Source: Medicago truncatula (lineage: Eukaryota > Streptophyta > Magnoliopsida > Fabales > Fabaceae). From it: a stretch of DNA of 64,000 nt. The DNA lies in contig NC_053045.1 in assembly GCF_003473485.1 (NCBI RefSeq), positions 37,484,494 to 37,548,493 on the forward strand, read 5' to 3'. The translations under genes and the position numbers were made by a program. Shown piece after piece: positions 46,693-58,570 of this stretch (positions are counted from its first letter, which is position 1; each line of letters starts with the position of its first letter). The notes beneath the pieces were generated by a model that worked only from the letters and a program-made list of their open reading frames with translations, was not told the origin of the DNA and ran no database searches.

Positions 46693-48664
46693 ATGAATAG
46701 CAGTGAAGGAAAGGTGGTTTGTGTAACTGGTGCTTCAGGTTATATTGCTTCATGGCTTGTCAAATTTCTCCTTCAACGTGGTTACACTGTTAGAGCCACT
46801 GTTCGTGATCCAAGTTAGTATTTACCAACCAATATTACTTACTTCTTGTCTAATGTTTTGTTTCATGTTTATTTTGTGTTTCATTATGAATGAGTGAGTG
46901 ATTTTACTTGTCCAAAAAATAAATATGAATTAGTGATTTTATTTTAATATGTATAGGTAATCCTAATAAGGTTGACCATTTACTTAAACTTGATGGTGCT
47001 AAGGAAAGGTTGCACCTCTTCAAGGCAGATCTATTAGAAGAAGGTTCATTTGACCATGTTATTCAAGGTTGTCATGGTGTTTTTCATACCGCTTCACCTG
47101 CTCATTTTGTTGTCGACGACCCTCAGGTCACGAATTTTTGTTAATGTATTTTGATTTTTATGAATTTAGTGTATCTCTATATCGTTGTTGTACTATACAT
47201 CCTCGAGTCTTAGAATAATAGTGACATTATCAATGCAAAGCTTTTAAATCCCTCAGGAAGGACAGTTGCATTGTTAAAATTAATTGATGTTTAGCTTATT
47301 GTACAATTTTAGCAGCTTTTAACCTACATTTCCACAATTGGGTGTTTCTTATTGATGATATATATGGTTCAATGATAAGTCAAATTATGATTAAGGAGAA
47401 CCATAGTCCTTTACATATGCAATTTGATGAGATTATTAATTTCGACATTATCATAAAAATATTTTTGTATCTTTTCAATTTGCAAAACATAGCGTTCATG
47501 TGTTATTGACTTTTGAGTGTTTGGTTTTCATTACTTCAGACACAATTAATTGATCCTGCTGTGAAGGGAAGTCTTAATGTTTTGAGATCATGTGCAAAAT
47601 CACCATCTGTGAAACGGGTTGTTTTTACTTCTTCCATTGCTACAGCTTTGTATAACGGAACACCTCGAACCCCAGACACCGTAGTCGATGAGACATGGTT
47701 TTCAAATCTAGATCTCTTACGGGAACAAAAGGTGCACCCCTTTTCCTTGAACTTATTCGTGGTAATGAAATTTGAAGATAGTGCAAGTAGAACATGTGAT
47801 TTATAAACATGTTTTTAATGTATATACATGTTATAGAAAACCGGCACACCACTGTTAGTCTTTCTGTTAGTTATAATGATGCTCATGTGATATATATTTT
47901 TCTTACTTTGATATATATATTTCAGATGTGGTACCAATTTGCAAAGGTTTCAGCTGAGGAAGCAGCAACAAAATTTCTAACAGAAAACGACATTGACTAC
48001 GTTGTTATGAATCCAGCGGTGACGATAGGGCCTCTCTTACAACCAGAGCTTAACGGAAGTTCCTCCTTAATTTTTGACTTAATAAAGGGTAACTTCTATT
48101 TACTGATAAAATGTAGTTTTTGCGTTTAGTTGAAATAATTACACGAATTTTTTCATCAAATTTGTTTTCCAAGCAAAAACATCCAAAATAATAGACTTCA
48201 CTTTTAAATTTATCAACTCAATCTCTTGATGCAGGTTCACAAACATTTCTGAATGCTACTTTTGGATGGATCAATGTGAAGGATGTTGCGAACGCTCATA
48301 TTCATGCATATGAGGATGCTTCAACTAGTGGAAGATATTGTTTGGCTGAAAGAGTTGCACACATATCTGAACTTGCTATTATTTTGCGTGATATGTACCC
48401 GACATTACAAATCCCAGACAAGTAATTTTGATTATTGAATTAATTATCATGATATATTTAAAAACGGATATTTTTTTCTAACTTTAACTGACTAATATGT
48501 GAACTATGTATGTAATCAGGTGTGCGGGTGATAAGCCTTTGATGCAAACATTTCAGATTTCCAAAGAAAAGGCAAAGACGTTGGGAATTGAATTTATTCC
48601 CCTTGAAGTGAGCCTTAGAGAGATCGTAGAAAGTTTCAAAGAAAAAGAATTTGCTAACTTCTAA
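46693..48664 (+). CDS. CCR/DFR-like SDR reductase, copy 2
   Basis: Six exons give 325 residues: 46693-46813, 46957-47126, 47540-47731, 47926-48088, 48235-48421, 48520-48664. Intron positions and phases equal those of copy 1, and the proteins are highly similar throughout. The cofactor motif is [10 protein letters not shown], with catalytic Ser in TSSIATAL and YxxxK in [13 protein letters not shown]. Differences from copy 1 cluster in the region after the active site ([15 protein letters not shown] instead of [15 protein letters not shown]) and in [11 protein letters not shown], residues likely to line the substrate pocket. Both copies end EIVESFKxKxFANF. Tandem duplication followed by modest divergence is the simplest history. 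It looks intact. Confidence 0.9.
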
Positions 48665-48944
48665 ATTGTGATATAATAGTTCAACGAGGAAAAAATGTTG
48701 ATAATCGTAATCACGGTTTAGTTGTAACTGTGAGCCACTTCAATTTTGTCAAAAGCTAGACTTATGATATGTTTATGCAAGAATTTGTTTTATGATATGT
48801 GTAGAAGTTGTTTTCATCTTATTTTCATAAGTTGCTCTAAATAACCTATAGAAACAATTTATTTATAACTCATGCAGATTTTACCCCATAAGTTATTTGA
48901 TTGTAAAAAAAAAAGTTATTCATAACAACTTATATGATAAGAAC

Positions 48945-49340
48945 TTAACATTAAGCTCTTCACTGAATTATTTATCCAAACACACCATGAATATCATCCC
49001 AGCATACCATTAGCATTACACTTTCATCTTCCTTTGGATGAATGTGGCACCTGAGTAATGTATAAAACTTTTTTATGAAATAAAATATCCAATTACATAA
49101 ACTTGTGACTTTGAGAATTCTGACCTTATTACATGACAGATCCCAAACTACCAATCTTATAACACAAAACAATTGAATCATCATGCGCCTTCTTCGCCCG
49201 ATCATGTGTAATTTTTATGTTAGAACTTATCAGCATTCATTCAAGTGCTAAGTTTCTCAGCATTTGAAGAAATATGGCAATGCAAAGAGAAAACTGCTTT
49301 GCCACTCTGTGCTTCATCAACAATGACGAGTTATTTCCAA
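48945..49340 (-). pseudogene. Duplicated tail of the coiled-coil gene plus its 3' flank
   Basis: The stretch is similar to 52810-53160, including ATTTATCCAAACACACC, CTTCTTCGCC, then GCATTTGAAGAA and ATGGCAATGCAAAG. On the minus strand, 49345-49225 reads IGNNSSLLMKHRVAKQF and then runs out of frame, against IGNNSSLLTRQQNGKAVF at the C-terminus of the coiled-coil protein (53030-53458). Only the last part of the last exon is duplicated, and it is frameshifted. Confidence 0.75.
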
Positions 49341-49721
49341 TGCAGGGGGTTTATCTCCGGTGCAGAGGGTGTCCTTCCTTCGCCGGTGACTGCTTATTAA
49401 AAAGACAGTACATGGATAATAGACGAAATCAATACAGGATTCGAGAATATCGTTATGCCAAAAGGCCATAATAGATGAAATCAATTCAGGATCCGAAAAC
49501 ATCCTTATGCCAAAATGCCACCAGTATGTATATTATTTATTTTTATAAGCAAATGCTACTAGTATACAGTATTGGTCGCTACTGCAAAATATCCAAGGTA
49601 ATAAAACTTCAGGGCCATACTATCTTTTCTTGGTAGATTTAGAATCCACAGAATCATCTATGCATCAAGGAAAACAGGCTAAAAAAACCCTTGAACTCTA
49701 CATAAAATTATAGTTGCTAAT

Positions 49722-50520
49722 CTATGGTACCAAATTAGTACCAATCCCCTTTTGCTCCAGAAGTTGGTTAGTTTTAGAGAAGTGCCTGTTCAGAGAAAAT
49801 CAAATAAACACAGTAAAGAGTAAGAATAAAAAATTGCTTGTTTGAGAATTAGCTCATGACAAGAATTTACCTCGTGACAGAAGGCCTTGATAAATGTAGA
49901 AATGGAAGATAAATTATAAAAATCAAAGTATCATGCAAAGAAACAACTAAAAAAGGTTCATATCTATCACTCTGCTGCACATATTTTTTCCTAATTTGGT
50001 ATTTCTTCATAACAAATGTCTCATGTGCCGTTCTTTTTCAGACAAACTTAAGCCTCGTTGTGAATACATATAAATCAAAGCAGAAAGTTCAAACATACTT
50101 TACAACACTGTTATATTAACACAATAAATATAATGCAAAAACAACCTTACTTGCAGCCGAAGAAACCTCTTTTCACAGTCAACACGGAAGGATGCTCAGC
50201 TTTCAGAATGTGATGCTTGGTTTGATCAATTAAAACTGCATACAAGAAAGTAAGCAGAATAACTTGTTTGTCACCAATGCCACAAAAAAACATTCACTCA
50301 AAATTTATATAGTTTTTCGAAAAAGCTGGACTATTATAAGACTACACCACTGATTCCATGTTTGGTTTTTATAGAATCATCCAACGGTAGCAACGAAGTT
50401 TCTCCTGAGCAGACTCTGCCCACTGCAGAAACATGACACTATCTTTCTTCTCTGAGATTGTCTTGATAACAGAATCCGTAAATTGTTCCCAGCCTATATT
50501 TGCATGTCCATTTGCATTAT
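49722..50520 (-). pseudogene. Uracil-DNA glycosylase 3' fragment (three exons)
   Basis: Three minus-strand pieces in the right order match the C-terminal third of family 1 uracil-DNA glycosylase. Exon A (about 50520-50395): NGHANIGWEQFTDSVIKTIS and SEKKDSVMFLQWAESAQEK. Exon B (50235-50151, AG before and GT after): [20 protein letters not shown], then KRGFFGCK. Exon C (49785-49722): HFSKTNQLLEQKGIG with a stop at 49722. Exons B and C splice in frame. The catalytic loop (GQDPYH) region is absent; sequence upstream of exon A is unrelated. FLLWGNSAQ of the family is changed to FLQWAESAQ. It retains no complete active site and is best called a displaced gene fragment, though the splice sites have survived. 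Confidence 0.8.
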
Positions 50521-51205
50521 CTTCATTCTTCCTACCTCACATGCCCCAACCGTTGTTTTCAACTTATTTTCAAAAGCTCTCTAAGCTAACTTAAACGTCT
50601 TATATAAAGAGTTTTACTTTATTTTATTTTTGTTATAAAAAGAACTTTTACATTAGCATTTATATTAATTAAGCTTTTTATCCAAATGGGACCTAAAGTT
50701 GTAAGACATATATTTAAAGAGAAATTTAGAAACACCTGTCAAAATACAATTTTTAAACCCAAAGAAAACCGCTACAAAAATATATATATATATAAGAATT
50801 CAATTAATAAAAAACCCAACTTCTAATCATGTTTAGATGAAAGATAGATGAATCTTGTACTATCTAATCTATCTATCTGTTGATAAGAATGAAATTGGAG
50901 GGAGGATGAATATTAGGGATGAAGGAAAGGTTGTGTGTGTAACAGGTGGTTCAGGTTATATTGCTTCATGGCTTGTTAAGTTTCTTCTCCAACGTTGTTT
51001 TCATTATTTCAGACACAGTTAATCGACCCTGCAGTGAAGGGAACTCTTAATGTTCTTAAGTCATGTGCGAAATCGCCATCTGTCAAACGCGTTGTTATAA
51101 CTTCTATTGCATCTGTTGTATATAATGGAAGGCCCAGAACTCCTGAAGTTGTAGTTGATGAGACATGGTTTTCAAATCCAGATTTATTATGGGAACAAAA
51201 GGTAC

Positions 51206-51247
<42 letters not shown>

Positions 51248-51248
51248 A
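51206..51248. repeat. (TA)n(TG)n microsatellite in intron 3 of copy 3
   Basis: About nine TA units are followed by about twelve TG units directly after the exon 3 donor site. Copies 1 and 2 have only short TA words at the same place. Confidence 0.9.
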
Positions 51249-51785
51249 TATCCATTTTCCTTCAATCAGGTCTTCTTATGCCTTAGACGCTAATCAAATG
51301 AAAAAAGAGAATATATGTATTATGTTCGGTATATCAAAGGTCATAGCAGCCTATATATAGGGAGATAACCAATTAATGTTCTCGTTATTCTGAAAGGGGT
51401 TTTGGAACAACCTTTACAAGTTCTTTTCATACCTTATCTCTTTTTAATGTAGGACTTGAGTTTTTTCCAATATAATATCAATCGTGAACTAACATGTTGT
51501 TTTGTTTGGTTGATATATAGAAGAACTCATTGTGTTAATTGCCTTTTTTATGAAATTGTTTTTGATTTTACAGCTTGATGCAGGTTCAGAAACATATAGA
51601 ACTGCTGCTTTCAGATGGATCAACGTGAAGGATGTTGCAAACGCCCATATTAATGCATATGAAGATGCTTCAGCAAGTGGAAGATATTGCTTGGCCGAAA
51701 GAGTGATGCATTTCTCTGAACTTGTAAACATTTTGCGTTGTATGTATCCGACATTAAAATTTCAGACAAGTAAGTTCTTTTTTTC

Positions 51786-51911
51786 ATCAAATAGTCTAGT
51801 GGCTAGAATTCACCTTTTAAGGTGAATAAACGGTGTGTCCGAGGTTCGAACTCCGGTCCCTACATATAACAATGCATTGTCGATGACACATGAGCTATGC
51901 TCATGGAGACA
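51786..51911 (+). mobile_element. tRNA-derived SINE (family B) in intron 5 of copy 3
   Basis: The head CATCAAATAGTCTAGTGGCT (A-box-like) and the B box GAGGTTCGAACTCCGGTCC are present, followed by CATATAACAATGCATTG and GAGCTATGCTC. Related copies are at 8669 and (inverted) 27775-27893. It is absent from introns of copies 1 and 2, so it inserted after the duplication. Confidence 0.75.
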
Positions 51912-53029
51912 GTTTTATTCGATTAATTAACAAAATTATCTCCACGTACAATTTAATTATGTTTGCAAGTTAGGCTTTCGATCTACAAAACTGTTACGTA
52001 TTTGGTAAAAAAAACTGTTATTCATTTTACATCTCACCTTTTTTTTCAATGAATCTAGTCGCAAAACTCACACATACAAAGTGCGAAGAAAATAGGTAAT
52101 ATGTGTAATAACTTGCACCTTAATGTCGGTACAACATTTTTAGTTGTACTTACTAGGCTTTATTTACCTTACAACATAACTAAAATTAATGCGTATTCAG
52201 ATCCGTGTTTACTCAATCTTTGTTTAAACAATAGGTAACTTCAGCATTAATCCAGATTCCAACATCTCATATCATGATTATAAACATGGGCGGGTCAATT
52301 TATTGGAATGTTGCTCGAATTATGTATTTAAAGATGTTGTTATTCCTTCCATCTTTTCTAACTAATTTTCCATTTTGTGAACTATGTTATCAGGTGTGCA
52401 GACGATAAACTTTTTATGCAAACATTTCAAGTTTCCAAAGAAAAGGCGAAGACCTTGGTAATTGATTTTATTCCCCTGGAAATGAGCCTCAAAGAGATCA
52501 TAGAAAGTTTCAAAGAAAAAAAGTTTGCTAGTATGATATTTCATTGAGGAAAAAATGTTGATAATCTTAATCATGTTTTGGTTTCAGAAACTCTGCAGAA
52601 GGATGAGTTATTTATTAATGTGAAATAATGTTGGGTATTGTGTTAAACCAAGCCGTTTTCATTTTGCGAAATAAGGTCTAGCTTATTGCATAAATATTTA
52701 CGCAAGTGTTCTAAAGAGTTTATAAAAATAGTTTATGATATGAACTATAGAAACAATTAATTCCCAACTTATTCATAAGAACTTATATGATGAGAGCTTA
52801 CCATTAAACTCTTAAATAAGTTATTTATCCAAACACACCCTAAATATCAAGCCAGCATACAGCATACACTTTTATCTTCCTTTGAGGATGCTGACCTTAT
52901 TTCTCTAAGCATGGTACATATTACATGACAGATATCAAACCACCAATCTTAAAACAAGAAACACATAAATCATTGTGTGCCTTCTTCGCCTGATAATGTT
53001 AGTACATGTAATTTTTACGTTAGAACTAA

Positions 53030-55879
53030 TCAGCGTTCATTCAAGTGATAAGTTTTCTCAGCATTTGAAGAAAGATGGCAATGCAAAGGGAAAACTGCTT
53101 TGCCATTCTGCTGCCTCGTCAACAATGAAGAGTTGTTCCCAATGTCTTGGAACGGCATTCGTTTTGGAACTAGTAGTCCACCTCTAGCAGCATGTGTTTT
53201 TCTTTCTCCATTCCTTAAAACCTCACCGTGTTTTCTGTTTTCTGTAACATTGCTACTTTTTTCCTTTGAGCTGCAAATTACTATTCGCTTCTCAAACTCT
53301 TTCTGTGTATCCAATGGAACCGGTGGACATTTCGTCCCCTTAACTACATTTTGTTCATTCTGGAACTTTTCAAAATCAACACAGAGCATGGAAAGTTTTG
53401 CTTCAATCTCATTTTTCTTACTTTCTGATGAAAGAGCCCTTTGTTTCCACTCTTGCACCTGTGTGAAAGAAAATACAAAGTTAATGCAAACAGGAAGCGC
53501 CAGAAATAAACGACTAGAAGTAAACACGGTCCTAAGAGGTTGTTGAATGTAAGAATAAACTTTATCTTACATCATTGTGTAGAGATTGGATTTGAGAATC
53601 AGAATGCAAGGCGCGATCTTTCCAGAAATCTCGTGAAGCCTGCAGTTCTTCCATCTCTTCCCTCACCTGGCCTAGCATCTCCTGCATTTGGGACCATTGT
53701 TCTGTCTCAACTCTAACTTGCTCCACTATTCTTCTTACAATAGTCTTGCAATGTCCTGAACACAGGTTTGCTTCACATGACAAATTTTCCTGCATGATTT
53801 GTCAATATACAATTTGATTTAAGAATTGAATTCGTTCTTTTAATTCGGTTAGCCAAGATTGTCAGTGTCATCTTAGGTCATGAGATTGTCAGTGTAAATT
53901 TATAATAACACTGCATTAAAATTAATCTCTTAAAAGATACACTAAGAAATTCAAATCAATTCACCTTCATAATTTTTTATTAATGGTGGGATTATTAAAG
54001 TCGTATTTAATTGGATTATTGTAGTTTATATGATAAAAAGACTAATTATTAACAATAATCTACAATCTAGTGGCAATGAAATCAAGAATGTACCTGATGA
54101 GGTACTTGAAATTCAACTCTCTTGGAAGTTGAAGCAGAACTACTAGCAGTGGACAGAAGCAGTGAATTGTACTCTTCCTCCATTCTCTCTAATAATATCC
54201 CCTTTGACAATCCCTCCATTTTCCTTCTCAGAATCTCCACCTGCAAAGTTCAATAAAATTCATGAGAAACCAACACCAAAAAGTATTTGAATGGCATGTT
54301 TGGACAAAATCAACTACTAATCTTTGAAGTTCATCACATTCACTATATTTAAATTACATAGCTCATTGGAGTTGAACTTTCACTCTATAAAATATAACTT
54401 ATAAAAACATGTTTTCACTTTACATTATCTTGGCATTGGCAATCAAACAGATAAGAAATTCTAAAGATGGATTGAGAAGCAAAGCAATAACGCAAAACAT
54501 GGTGGTTACTTTTTTTCACTTACATTTAGTTTTCCACTTGCAACAACACTATCATCAAATCTGCTACTTCTTTTAAATGACAAACTAACATTTTCCATTT
54601 CTTCAAACTCCCTCAAATATATTCCATCGGATGGTCCTCCGATCTTCTCGAGCCGTCTCTGCAGAACAGAAACTTGTTTGTCAAAATTTCTGCTATTCCT
54701 CCTTCCCTCAAAATCCTTAACTGTTGATCTCTTTTGCAACTTCTTAAGTTTGTCTGTCAACTCATGAATTTCTTCATCCAAAACTCTATCCATATTCTTC
54801 CCTTCACAAATCTTTATTCTCCCCTGCATTCCCCTTTCGAAGTTAAAGATCAAATCATGCAAACCAAACTATCATGTTAAAAACATGCATATAAATGAAT
54901 GATACATAATTATAGTCTTACACCAGCTACTTGAAATAGAATTAGGCCAATTCATGATACATCAGCTATGACAATAACTACTCTACTTTCAAATTTTAGG
55001 ACAAATTGAACCATAAGATCACATATCTTCGACAAGTAAATCATAAAAAGTTCAAATAAAGGTCTGTTTGAATTGGTATATTTGAGTCTATCAACTGACA
55101 TAAGTACTTCTGAGATTGTTTGAAAGAGCTTGTGGTAACACCTCATGACTTGTCTATAAGTTGTTTTAAACTTATTTCTGTTTGGATTGGTATATTTGAG
55201 CTTATCGAATATCTATAAGTTGTTTTCAACTTATTCCCACAAGTTCTCTAGAATAGCTTCTGAAAACAGCTAGTACATGACAATGTTTGACTTCATTTTA
55301 TATTTTGTTGTAGAAATAACTTATATATACGTACTTATAATAAGTGGTTATGCTATAAGCGTTTAATTAAGTTGTTTATCAAACCAAATTGATCGAAAAA
55401 ACAATACAATGATAGAATAAAAATGAAAGTTTGAAGGAGAAAGTGAAACTAACAGAAACAAGGGTATGAACTGCAGATCTTAGAGTCCGTTCCATCTTGG
55501 AACGAGTCCTTTCCAACTTCTTAACAGCTATCTCTTTCTCCATCCTCAACAAATTACACTCAGCTCTCAGCATTTCCGCTTGAAACTTCCACTTCTCTTC
55601 CTCCAACAACGATCCATCACCTCTCTCAATAACAACTCTCTCCCTCCTCTCCTCACAACGATCTAACATCACAACCGGAACATTGATAGGAGGCTCAGCA
55701 GGTGCACGTTTCTCTCTATCAAACAATGTCCCTAACATGTTGGGGTCCCTCCGGGTGGTTGAGGAGGAAGGGAGTCTCCGGCGAGGACGACGAGGGAAAT
55801 GGAGAATCCTTGGAGTTGGAGGAGGTGGTGGATGATGGGGCCATTTGGGTTTTCTTGGTGTGGACATTTTCTCATGCAA
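53030..55879 (-). CDS. Plant coiled-coil protein of unknown function
   Basis: Five minus-strand exons, 55879-55454, 54823-54524, 54240-54094, 53789-53571, 53458-53030, give 506 residues with GT/AG introns and continuous frame. Translation may start at the second Met (55867, MSTPRKPKW). The N-terminus is basic and Pro-rich (HHPPPPPTPRILH, FPRRPRRR). From about residue 85 the protein is helical with heptad character: EEEKWKFQAEMLRAECNLLR, MEKEIAVKKLERTRSKMERT, then EEIHELTDKLKKLQKR and VEQVRVETEQWSQMQEMLGQ. The C-terminal 80 residues are low in predicted structure. The overall plan resembles uncharacterised plant proteins with golgin- or trichohyalin-like annotations. No enzyme motif or membrane segment is seen. 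Part of its last exon is duplicated at 49225-49345. Confidence 0.8.
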
Positions 55880-55899
55880 TGTAACAAAGACGAAGAGTG

Positions 55900-57910
55900 T
55901 TTGTTTATAAGAAGGAAGGTGTATGTAGTAATAATAAATGGAAGAAGCGGTACTAAGTACTAGGCGTGCAACCTCGTGAAGAGGAAGAACAGAGATTTTG
56001 AAATGACAATAATAACAACAACGTTAGACACTGTGCTTTTTGTGTGACTGTTATTTATTTCCCAACGTCGAGCACTGCCTCTTCATGGGAATTTGAAAAA
56101 GACTTGTCTGGTTTTTGTTTTTGTTTGCTTTTTTACCCAATATGCCATTCATTGGTCAACCATAAATTATATTTTAAATTTAGTTAATAATCATTTTCAC
56201 TTTATTTCATTCTATTTTGGTTTACACTTAGTTGTACATTATATTATTATTACTCCCTCTGTCTCATATATTTCCAATTAATGTGTTGAAAGTAAATACT
56301 GGTATAAATGTAAATTTAGAAGTGTTTAAATATAAGAGTCGCATACATAAAGTTTGAGAAGAAAGAGTTTGTGAAGGGGAATCACACACACATACCAAGA
56401 TATCTTTGTCAATGTCATGCTGTTTCACACCTATTGTCAGTCACCCATTAATCAGTCAGTGGTCCGTGCCGTTTAAGGCAAAGCATTTGATTTGAGATTC
56501 TTTATCTTCTTACTACGTACGTACTACTGCCATACTCTTCATCTCTTTTAATATCTACGTTAGTTTCTCTTTGTTTCAAATTCTAATATTAGATTATCGT
56601 TTTGTTTAAATGCATGCATTCATATTTTTAAATATATTAAGTCAAGGTGAAATGAAATTGAATATATATTTTACGTAACTTTCTATCTTGTTTGTCTCCC
56701 TCAAGAACAATAGGACTGAGATTCTCTTGGGTTTCTCATTGTGTCCATTATACATATTGATGGCTTAATTATACGACATAAATAGCTGGAGCAAGTAATA
56801 TTTGGACCAACATGCATGTTTAAATATATACACAGACACGAGACGGAACGTGTATCAAGAACACAGGTGTGCTTAATTACACTTCCGATTTCAACTGCTT
56901 CTTTGCTTTTGTTTTTAGCATAATTAAGCTGTATGGTTTTGAATTTCAGCATTGATTTTACTTCTTTCTTTACTTTTAGATGGGTGTTTCAATTTGAATT
57001 CTAACCATCAATCATACTTATCTTCCGATTGAACATCCAAATTACTTTTGAAAATCAGACTAAAAAGATTATGTCAATATGTTACAATGTCATTTTTTAA
57101 GTTAGTTTCTTAAACTTTTAAACAAATATCTATTTTTTGTAATTTGATTGTATGCATGTGTACACTATACGTGTAGCAATCCTCATGATCAAGCTTGCAT
57201 TCAAGCCGTTTTCTGTTTGATATATGCAACCGGGTTGATTATCCTTATACTCTCTCTATATATATTAATTCTTTTAGGTTTATAAAAACAAAAGGGGTGG
57301 AGGGTGCACAATAAAGTATAGCTGAGTTGCTTGAGATATTGTAAGTTAAAAGTAAATCCTTTTGATACAAAAGTTAATTTAAAAATGAGAGAATCTTGTA
57401 CCCAAAAATAAAATATGAAAGAATCATAAATAATGACCATTCTCCATATAAAGGAGTTATTTATGGGATTCGGCCCTCTACTTGCACAATAAAATGGGAA
57501 TTTCAATGAGCATGTGCTAACAAAAAGGAGACCATGTGTTTAATTAACTAGACTAATTATTTCGTTCTTTTGAAGAGTTTCATAATTTTACCGTTACGAA
57601 TTTGATTTCGAACAATTTTGAATTTTGTATTGTAGCCTTCCAAATAGAAGAATTATTATTACAGCAGAAAATTAGCCTTAACACACCTTCCCAATACAAG
57701 TCAATATGTTACATGAACACAATCTTTGCACATATATAACATCATAATATTTAAACAAAGAGGAATGATAGCAACACACGTTCTAGCGCACATTTTTTTA
57801 ATTAATTGGTTAAAATTAACATGGGTCTCATCAAATCATGTGAGTTCCGTATCAAAGTGGATGTGTTGAAAAGTATGTGTTAAAATACGTGTTGCTAGCA
57901 TTTCTCTTAG
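55900..57910. other. Intergenic, no supported gene
   Basis: The first part is the presumed promoter of the coiled-coil gene. A lone Stowaway-like end (TACTCCCTCTGTCTC) lies at about 56250-56264 with no partner found. No gene is supported; open frames are short and unrelated to known motifs. Confidence 0.4.
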
Positions 57911-58050
57911 ACAAATGCACATCCCTTGAAGATGTAAAAAAAAAACTACATTTATATCCCAAAAAACAAAACAAACCCACGGTACATAAAATAAAAATAG
58001 AAAAAAGTCATAAGATTTAAACAAATGTACATCCCTTGAAGATGTAAAAA
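57911..58050 (+). repeat. Direct repeat, 30 bp, 110 bp apart
   Basis: ACAAATGCACATCCCTTGAA followed by GATGTAAAAA at 57911-57940 recurs at 58021-58050 with one difference (C to T). It could be a replication-slippage duplication or old target-site repeat. Confidence 0.75.
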
Positions 58051-58570
58051 CTCAACAAGAGCCAAGAAACACGGTTCAAGTACCACAATCTTTTGTCGAT
58101 CTAGAGGCTATGCGAAATTATAATGAGAATAGTAATTTGAACTTGGACATAGTGGATGCAAATCCACAAGGATTACATTATGGCAAAATGTATATTTGTT
58201 GAATATAAATGATCTTAATGAGCCAAATCCAGGTTGGACAGAAATTAAGGCAGGATATTGCTGGTAATCAAGTGAAAGTAAACGTAAACCAAATTGTTGA
58301 ACAGACACTTATAGATTTGGTCTGGATGGTAGTTATGCCAACCAAGATATTTCACATATCCTTTCCCTGATTGGGAGCAACAAACTGAAATTCCAAGGAG
58401 AATTATAAGGTCTCTAAACTCACTCGATTTTATGCGAGGCGCGTGCAGTTCCGGGAAAATAAAGCTTCCTGCTCTATTTTCCTGCGGATTTGGTGGTTCA
58501 AGAGAACTAAGAGCATCAAAGGAGAAGTCTCTCCAACCTTTGTTCTTAGAGTGTTTTTATTTCTTATGTA
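58051..58570 (+). other. Unassigned coding-like relic
   Basis: Reading past stops and shifts gives VPQSFVDLEAMRNYNENSNL, then NLDIVDANPQGLHYG, and later EIPRRIIRSLNSLDFMRGAC. The codon usage is more gene-like than the surroundings, but I cannot name a family. It may be a decayed gene or transposon fragment. Confidence 0.3.

Larger units (their letters stand above)
50906..52546 (+). pseudogene. Reductase copy 3, broken (lacks exon 2 and exon 4)
   Basis: The start (ATG at 50906) and first 30 or so codons match exon 1 ([18 protein letters not shown]). After CTCCAACGT the sequence jumps to the end of intron 2, so the rest of exon 1, intron 1, exon 2 and most of intron 2 are gone. Exon 3 (51013-51201) is complete except for one lost Ser codon in TSSIA, which becomes TSIA. 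Exon 4, which carries the WYxxxK active site, is missing; exon 5 follows at 51584-51769 with a one-base deletion near its end. The intron before exon 6 holds a SINE. Exon 6 is at 52394-52546 and ends in altered codons (KFASMIFH). Loss of Tyr/Lys and the frameshift mean no active reductase. Confidence 0.9.

Noticed and set aside
53100..53546. Plus-strand 148-residue frame
   Set aside because: It lies antisense to the last exon of the coiled-coil gene, which is supported by splice sites and a continuous frame.
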